This document shows, piece after piece, positions 6,782 through 10,017 of a stretch of 10,017 nucleotides of DNA. The number at the start of each line of letters is the position of its first letter. The stretch's first letter is position 1. Origin of the DNA: Chloroflexota bacterium (lineage in GTDB: Bacteria; Chloroflexota; Limnocylindria; P2-11E). The stretch spans positions 1 to 10,017 of the forward strand of contig VBGU01000061.1 in assembly GCA_005881085.1 (NCBI GenBank), read 5' to 3'. The notes under the pieces were generated by a model, which saw only the letters and a list, made by a program, of their open reading frames with translations, had not been told where the DNA came from and ran no database searches. The translations under genes were made by a program, and so were the position numbers.

Positions 6782-6944
6782 CGGAGTATGGGTCGCCGGA
6801 CGGCTTGGGCGAGGTTGCCGGCTTGTTCGTCCCGAGGGCCGGGTTCGCCGTCGGCGGAGTCGATCCGCCGCCCGCGCTGCCGCAGGCCACAAGCGCGAGA
6901 CCCCCGAGCAGAGACGCGAGGAAGAGCGCGCGAACCATCGTCAT
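6768..6944 (-). CDS. Small lipoprotein (58 aa)
   Basis: The product has a signal peptide (MTMVRALFLASLLGGLALVA) with a good lipobox LVAC, so Cys21 should be lipidated, leaving a 38-residue mature peptide: Gly/Ser stretch (CGSAGGGS), Thr/Pro/Ala/Asn tether, and the end SGDPYSDYGY. The ATG at 6944 has AGGAGG 10 bases upstream. Its 3' end overlaps the presumed start of the LLM oxidoreductase, which points to translational coupling and shared function. The tail is too short for a folded domain, so it may be a membrane anchor or an aromatic-tailed peptide that binds a partner. It is organised like the 38-aa lipoprotein at 5823-5707. Function unknown. Confidence 0.75.
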   Translation of the reverse strand: MTMVRALFLASLLGGLALVACGSAGGGSTPPTANPALGTNKPATSPKPSGDPYSDYGY

Positions 6945-6954
6945 GTTTTGAAGA

Positions 6955-6960
6955 CCTCCT
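6955..6960 (-). promoter_or_regulatory. Shine-Dalgarno site of the 58-aa lipoprotein
   Basis: On the minus strand AGGAGG lies 10 bases upstream of the ATG at 6944. It supports this small ORF over the longer in-frame ORF that would start at 7199 inside the oppositely oriented gene. Confidence 0.65.
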
Positions 6961-6995
6961 GCTAACGTGAGTACGGGCGGGAGGCCGCGACGGAT

Positions 6996-7295
6996 ATGGG
7001 TAGTTTTGGCGTCTTCTTTGTCATCTTCGTACTTCTCGTCCTGGCGCTCGCGGGCCTTGGCTTCGCGCTCGTGGCGGCCCGCGCCGCGAGCCGGCCGCGG
7101 CCGGCGCTTCCGGCGAACTGCGGCGACTGCGTCTTCATGATCCCGCGCGCGAAGGTATACAAGCGCGAGACCCTCGAGGATCTCGACGGGGTCGTCCACT
7201 ATCTCTGCCAGCAGCGGTGGATCGAGATCACCCCGTACTCACCGCGATGTGAGCTCGGGAAGAGCAAGACCCGAACGACGACCCTTCCGACCTGA
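6996..7295 (+). CDS. Small membrane-anchored four-cysteine protein, unknown function
   Basis: The 99-residue protein has one N-terminal TM helix (about 5-28, almost purely aliphatic/aromatic) followed by a basic stretch (AARAASRPRP), predicting a cytoplasmic tail. The tail has four cysteines: Cys42 and Cys45 (NCGDC), Cys71 (HYLCQQRW) and Cys85 (SPRCELGK), spaced C-x2-C-x25-C-x13-C, which could bind zinc or an iron-sulfur cluster. The sequence between is not low-complexity, so a small fold is likely. The start ATG has GGGAGG 12 bases upstream, a little far. It is divergent from the 58-aa lipoprotein (51-bp gap), where promoters for both must lie. I do not recognise the family. Confidence 0.68.
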   Translation: MGSFGVFFVIFVLLVLALAGLGFALVAARAASRPRPALPANCGDCVFMIPRAKVYKRETLEDLDGVVHYLCQQRWIEITPYSPRCELGKSKTRTTTLPT

Positions 7296-7323
7296 AGTTG
7301 GCCTTCCGGGCGTGACCAGCTTC
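7294..7323 (+). terminator. Weak hairpin at the end of the four-cysteine gene
   Basis: GAAGTTGG at 7294-7301 pairs with CCAGCTTC at 7316-7323 (8 bp with one G-U pair), loop 14 bases. It begins at the stop codon. There is no T-run, so termination is only suggested. Confidence 0.28.
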
Positions 7324-7540
7324 GCGGAGTTCGATTCGTATGTGCAAGCATCGTCGCGGCCGTTTTCGCGGCCCTCTTCGTCCGGATATTTGTTCGCGAA
7401 GAGCCCATTGACCTCGAGATCGCACCCGCGGTCTGAATGAGGGCCGCATCGTTGCCCAACTGTTACGGCAAATAGCCGTTTGAACGCCTGCTCGGCATGG
7501 CACCTGCCCGTACATGTGTCACTCGGAAAAGGAGCAGGCC
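7296..7540. other. Intergenic region without a supported gene
   Basis: These 245 bases hold no ORF with coding character. They include the weak hairpin just after the upstream gene, a short dyad ACGGC-AAATA-GCCGT at 7465-7479, and the ribosome site of the KGG gene (7527-7534). The dyad lies about 60 bases before that start, where an operator or upstream promoter element could be. No confident -35/-10 pair was found. Confidence 0.5.
7527..7534 (+). promoter_or_regulatory. Shine-Dalgarno site of the KGG gene
   Basis: AAAAGGAG lies six bases before the ATG at 7541, which fixes the start there rather than at the in-frame ATG 7514. Confidence 0.75.
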
Positions 7541-7867
7541 ATGGCACGGAAAGCTGGCGGCGGCATGACCGTCGCCGAAGCGGGACGAATGGGTGGCCGA
7601 CTGGTCAGCGAGAAGTACGGTCCGGAGTTCTACGAGAAGATCGGAAAGAAGGGCGGATCCAGCACCGCTAACAAGTACGGGCCCGAGTTCTTCGGCCGCA
7701 TCGGCAAGAAGGGTGGCCGAGCGGTCACGGCGAAGTACGGAGCCGGACACTTCGAGCGCATCGGTCGGAAGGGCGGCCAGAAGGTCGCCGACCTCATCGA
7801 ACGCGCCAAGTCACTCGAGTCAGCCGAGGAAGAGAAACAGACAGCAGAAGCGACGCCCGCCGAATAG
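7541..7867 (+). CDS. KGG-repeat (stress-induced, Em/LEA-like) protein
   Basis: The 108-residue hydrophilic protein consists of three near-perfect 20-residue repeats (residues 18-37, 38-57, 58-77), each GG-x5-KYG-x2-[FH]-[YF]-x2-IG-[KR]-K, and the beginning of a fourth (GGQKVADLIERAK). This is the KGG / stress-induced bacterial acidophilic repeat motif, related in look to plant Em (group 1 LEA) proteins. Such proteins are disordered, cytoplasmic and usually induced by stress, stationary phase or desiccation. The tail (90-108) is acidic, Glu/Ala-rich. An AAAAGGAG site sits six bases upstream of the start. It is a single gene with its own upstream region. Protective function is inferred from the family; a general-stress sigma promoter was looked for but not convincingly found. 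Confidence 0.88.
   Translation: MARKAGGGMTVAEAGRMGGRLVSEKYGPEFYEKIGKKGGSSTANKYGPEFFGRIGKKGGRAVTAKYGAGHFERIGRKGGQKVADLIERAKSLESAEEEKQTAEATPAE
7592..7771 (+). repeat. Three 60-bp coding repeats (KGG motif)
   Basis: Units 7592-7651, 7652-7711 and 7712-7771 encode successive 20-residue KGG repeats. The DNA copies have diverged at many positions while the protein pattern is kept, indicating old, selected repeats, in contrast to the fresh 104-bp duplication at 5351-5558. Confidence 0.8.
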
Positions 7868-7889
7868 CTCGGGCGCGGCGTCGACGGCG

Positions 7890-7895
7890 TACCTT
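7890..7895 (+). promoter_or_regulatory. Possible -10 element (TACCTT) for the PLP-enzyme gene
   Basis: TACCTT fits TANNNT and lies 9 bases before the ATG at 7905, the same distance as TAGAGT before the GTG at 3637. There is no Shine-Dalgarno between, so a leaderless mRNA is likely. No -35 box was seen. Confidence 0.3.
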
Positions 7896-7904
7896 GGTCC
7901 CTTG

Positions 7905-9101
7905 ATGGACCGGAGGGAGCTGGGAGCGGGAACGCGCGTCGTGCGTGCTGCCCGCTCGCTCCCTCCGGGCCAAGGCCAGCCCGTCGTTCCCCCTCTCGTG
8001 CAGAGCGTTGCGTTTGACTATGGCTCCGCCGCCGAGCAGGACGCGGTCTTTGCCGGTGAGCGACCCGGTTACGTCTATGGGCGCTATGGCACGCCGACCA
8101 CCGCCGCACTGGAGTCCGCGATGGCCGAGCTCGATGGCGTAGAAGCGGCGACCTGCTTCGTCACCGGTATGGCGGCGATCGCGGCGGCCGTGGATGCGTG
8201 CGCGATCGCGCGCGGCGGACGCGTCGTCGCTCAGGAAGACTGCTACGGGCAGACGCGGGCGCTCTTTGAGAGATGGACGCGCGAGCGCTCGGCGGACGTC
8301 GTCTTCCTCGACACGACCGATCACAAAGCCGTCGAGGCCGCGCTCCGAACGAAGCCGACCACGCTCCTCTACGCGGAGGCGATCGCCAATCCCTTGCTCA
8401 GGGTGAACGACGTGGCCGCGCTCGCTCGGCTCGCCCACGAGAACGGTGCCAGCCTCGCCGTGGACGCGACCTTCGCGACGCCTGTTCTCTTCCGACCCGC
8501 GGCGCTCGGGGCGACGATGGTCATTCATTCGCTCACCAAGTACGTGAACGGCCACGGCGACGTCATGGGCGGCTCGGTCGGCGGCTCGACAGAGCTGGGC
8601 CGTGCGATGCGCGACCGCACCATCCTGGATGGCGCGTACCTGCCGCCGCACGAGGCCTGGCTCGCGATCCGAGGAATGCGCACGCTCGCTCTCCGCGTGC
8701 GGCGCCAGTGCGAGAGCGCGCTCGTCGTGGCGCGGCACCTCGCGAAGCACCCGAAGGTCGCGCGCGTTCGCTATCCGGGTCTCGAGGACCACCCGCAGCA
8801 CGAGGTCGCGACGCGCCAGTTCGGCGGACTGTACGGAGGCGTCGTGTCGTTCGTCCTTCGCGACGACACCAAGCCAGCCGCCTTCCGGTTCCTCGACGCT
8901 CTCGAGCTCGCGGCGTCCGCGACGACGATCGGCGACCTCTTCACCGAAGTGCTCTATCCGCCTATCTCGTCCCACCGGCGCCTCCCCGCGGAAGAGCGCA
9001 AGCGCCTCGGCATCACCGACGGCTTCCTGCGCATCTCCGTGGGCATCGAGGACTCGCACGACATCCTTGTGGATATCGACCGCGCCCTTGACCGCGTCTA
9101 A
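7905..9101 (+). CDS. Cystathionine gamma-synthase/lyase-family PLP-dependent enzyme
   Basis: The 398-residue protein is a full-length member of the Cys/Met-metabolism PLP family (fold type I). Landmarks: Tyr58 and Arg60 in YVYGRYGTPT (phosphate binding across the dimer), the GMA turn after FVT (88-90), Tyr114 (ring stacking), Asp187 in AVDATFATP (pyridine nitrogen), the Schiff-base Lys212 in HSLTKYVNGHGD, and Arg376 in LRISVGIED (substrate carboxylate). It could act as cystathionine gamma-synthase, gamma-lyase, O-acetylhomoserine sulfhydrylase or a methionine gamma-lyase; the residue matching the methionine gamma-lyase Cys116 is Gln116, which argues against that last activity. The start at 7905 is chosen because the N-terminus then matches the family; the same frame stays open back to 7593, but that part is the shadow of the KGG gene. 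Its end overlaps the ATP-grasp gene by 14 bp, so they are likely co-translated. Confidence 0.88.
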   Translation: MDRRELGAGTRVVRAARSLPPGQGQPVVPPLVQSVAFDYGSAAEQDAVFAGERPGYVYGRYGTPTTAALESAMAELDGVEAATCFVTGMAAIAAAVDACAIARGGRVVAQEDCYGQTRALFERWTRERSADVVFLDTTDHKAVEAALRTKPTTLLYAEAIANPLLRVNDVAALARLAHENGASLAVDATFATPVLFRPAALGATMVIHSLTKYVNGHGDVMGGSVGGSTELGRAMRDRTILDGAYLPPHEAWLAIRGMRTLALRVRRQCESALVVARHLAKHPKVARVRYPGLEDHPQHEVATRQFGGLYGGVVSFVLRDDTKPAAFRFLDALELAASATTIGDLFTEVLYPPISSHRRLPAEERKRLGITDGFLRISVGIEDSHDILVDIDRALDRV

Positions 9102-10017
9102 GCCACTACCCCGCGCCGTCGTCTTCAACTGCCACATCACCGGCCTCGCGGTCGCCCGCTCACTGGCCGCGCACGGGGTCGAGGTCATCGCGCTCGATCC
9201 CGATCCGCGCGGCCTTGGCCAGGCGTCGCGCGCGGTGACGCAGCGGCACAAGTGCCCCAACCCGCTCGAAGACGAGCGCGGTTTCGTCCAATACCTGCTG
9301 GATAACGCGAAGCGGTTCGGCGAGGGCGCCGTCCTCTTTCCGACGAACGACGAATGGGTCATGGCCGTCGCCCGATACCGCTCGCAACTCGAATCGTGCT
9401 ACCGGATCCCATTCAGCGAGCTCGGCGTGATCGACGCAGTGCTCGACAAGCGCCGCCTCTATGCCGACGCGCACCATCTCGGCATCCCGATCCCAAAGAC
9501 GTACACGCTGAACGATCCGAAGGCGACGGCGAAAGACATCCGCTACCCGGCGATCGTCAAGCCCGCCGAACAGAGGCGCTTCTATGACCGGTTCGGCGTG
9601 AAGGTGTTCCGGGCCGAGAACGCGACAGCGCTTGTGCGGTTCGCGCGCGAGGCCGCGGATCTCGCGTGCGTCGCGCAGGAGATCGTCGACGTGCCGGCCG
9701 GCGGCTTCTACTCGTTCTGCTCGTACGTCGCGCCCGACGGCGAGGTCCGCGGGGCATTCGTCGGGCGGAAGCTCGAGCAATATCCAGAGGGCTTCGGCAC
9801 CGGATGCCTCGTCATCGGAGAGCAGGTTTCAGAGATCGTCGAGCGCGGAAGCGCGATTCTGAAAGCGTTCGGCTATCACGGCATCAGCGAGGTCGAGTTC
9901 ATCTGGGACCCCGCGCGCAAGGAGCACCTGCTCCTCGACGTGAACCCACGGGTCTGGAAATGGGTCGGGTTGCCGATCGCGAGCGGCGTGGATCTTCCGT
10001 GGCTCGCGTACAGCGAG
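9088..10017 (+). CDS. ATP-grasp family ligase, 3' end outside window
   Basis: The frame is open from TTG 9088 to the window edge (310 residues so far). The N-terminal part is a Rossmann-like preATP-grasp domain (VVFNCHITGLAVARSLAAHG, then VEVIALDPDP; FPTNDEWVMAVA). The ATP-grasp core follows: KRRLYADAHHLGIPIPKTY, ATP-binding Lys158 in YPAIVKPAE, the adenine-binding QEIVD (197-201), Glu270 in GISEVEF and the metal-binding Asp284/Asn286 in LLLDVNPRVW. It resembles D-aspartate-ligase and carbamoyl-phosphate-synthase-like ATP-grasp proteins, which join a carboxylate to an amine through an acyl phosphate; the substrate is unknown. The TTG start overlaps the PLP-enzyme stop (9099-9101) by 14 bp; an in-frame TTG at 9067 is an alternative. 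Translational coupling with the PLP enzyme suggests the pair works in one amino-acid-derived pathway. Confidence 0.85.
   Translation, partial: MTASKPLPRAVVFNCHITGLAVARSLAAHGVEVIALDPDPRGLGQASRAVTQRHKCPNPLEDERGFVQYLLDNAKRFGEGAVLFPTNDEWVMAVARYRSQLESCYRIPFSELGVIDAVLDKRRLYADAHHLGIPIPKTYTLNDPKATAKDIRYPAIVKPAEQRRFYDRFGVKVFRAENATALVRFAREAADLACVAQEIVDVPAGGFYSFCSYVAPDGEVRGAFVGRKLEQYPEGFGTGCLVIGEQVSEIVERGSAILKAFGYHGISEVEFIWDPARKEHLLLDVNPRVWKWVGLPIASGVDLPWLAYSE

Noticed and set aside
6768..7199. 143-residue version of the small lipoprotein starting at 7199
   Set aside because: The extra N-terminal part is charged and antisense to the four-cysteine gene; the signal peptide and Shine-Dalgarno fit the ATG at 6944.
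7478..7500. General-stress sigma-factor promoter (GTTT ... GGCAT) before the KGG gene
   Set aside because: The spacing between the GTTT and the GG-rich element is about 12 bases, shorter than the usual range, and GGCAT is a poor match to GGGTA/T.
7514..7540. KGG protein start at ATG 7514
   Set aside because: The strong AAAAGGAG site lies inside this stretch and is correctly spaced for ATG 7541.
7593..7904. N-terminal extension of the PLP enzyme to position 7593
   Set aside because: This part is a Ser/Arg-rich shadow of the KGG gene; family similarity begins after the ATG at 7905.
7794..9362. 522-codon open frame on the minus strand opposite the PLP-enzyme gene
   Set aside because: Its product is Arg/His/Glu-rich with no domain pattern; it is the antisense shadow of a well-supported PLP enzyme and ATP-grasp gene in GC-rich DNA.
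9160..9780. 206-codon minus-strand open frame opposite the ATP-grasp gene
   Set aside because: The plus strand carries clear ATP-grasp motifs across the whole stretch; the minus product has only antisense-type composition.

Overview
The window is GC-rich and densely packed, with genes on both strands and short gaps. Several starts are GTG or TTG, and some genes have no visible Shine-Dalgarno sequence. A luciferase-like F420-type flavin oxidoreductase, tiny lipoproteins, a KGG-repeat stress protein and a large secreted heme peroxidase together suggest a soil or freshwater Chloroflexota-like or actinobacterial organism. This assignment is inferred from protein style only; no rRNA or other marker gene is present.

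Layout. (1) 68-1928 (+): an exported animal-type heme peroxidase, split by a frameshift near 446-450. A perfect 12-bp hairpin follows it. (2) 3616-1973 (-): a RidA-family protein followed by a membrane protein with a cytoplasmic N-terminal repeat, a Pro/Ala linker, one TM helix and an outer DUF4352-like domain. (3) 3637-4404 (+): divergent from ridA by 20 bp, a heme-oxygenase-like diiron oxidase (TenA/PqqC/CADD fold) with all six expected metal ligands; then an unknown secreted or lipoprotein gene at 4443-4991. (4) 6944-4992 (-): a compact cluster of a 58-aa lipoprotein, an LLM-class oxidoreductase without a canonical start codon, a 38-aa lipoprotein with a perfect ribosome-binding site, a beta-sandwich protein gene broken by a 104-bp tandem duplication, and a tiny acidic/basic ORF with upstream in-frame stops. 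(5) 6996-7295 (+): a small membrane-anchored four-cysteine protein. (6) 7541-7867 (+): a KGG-repeat protein. (7) 7905-10017 (+): a cystathionine gamma-synthase-family PLP enzyme overlapping an ATP-grasp ligase that runs off the window.

Working together. The two clearest functional couplings are the PLP enzyme/ATP-grasp pair (overlapping genes, plausibly a sulfur-amino-acid or amino-acid-ligase step) and the lipoprotein/LLM/lipoprotein cluster. The RidA/diiron-oxidase divergent pair may share control. No complete known biosynthetic or defence system is visible. The most unusual parts are the mini-lipoprotein cluster around the LLM gene and the number of damaged reading frames in about 7 kb (peroxidase frameshift, LLM start, tandem duplication, small ORF). 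The damage could be real decay or base-level assembly error.
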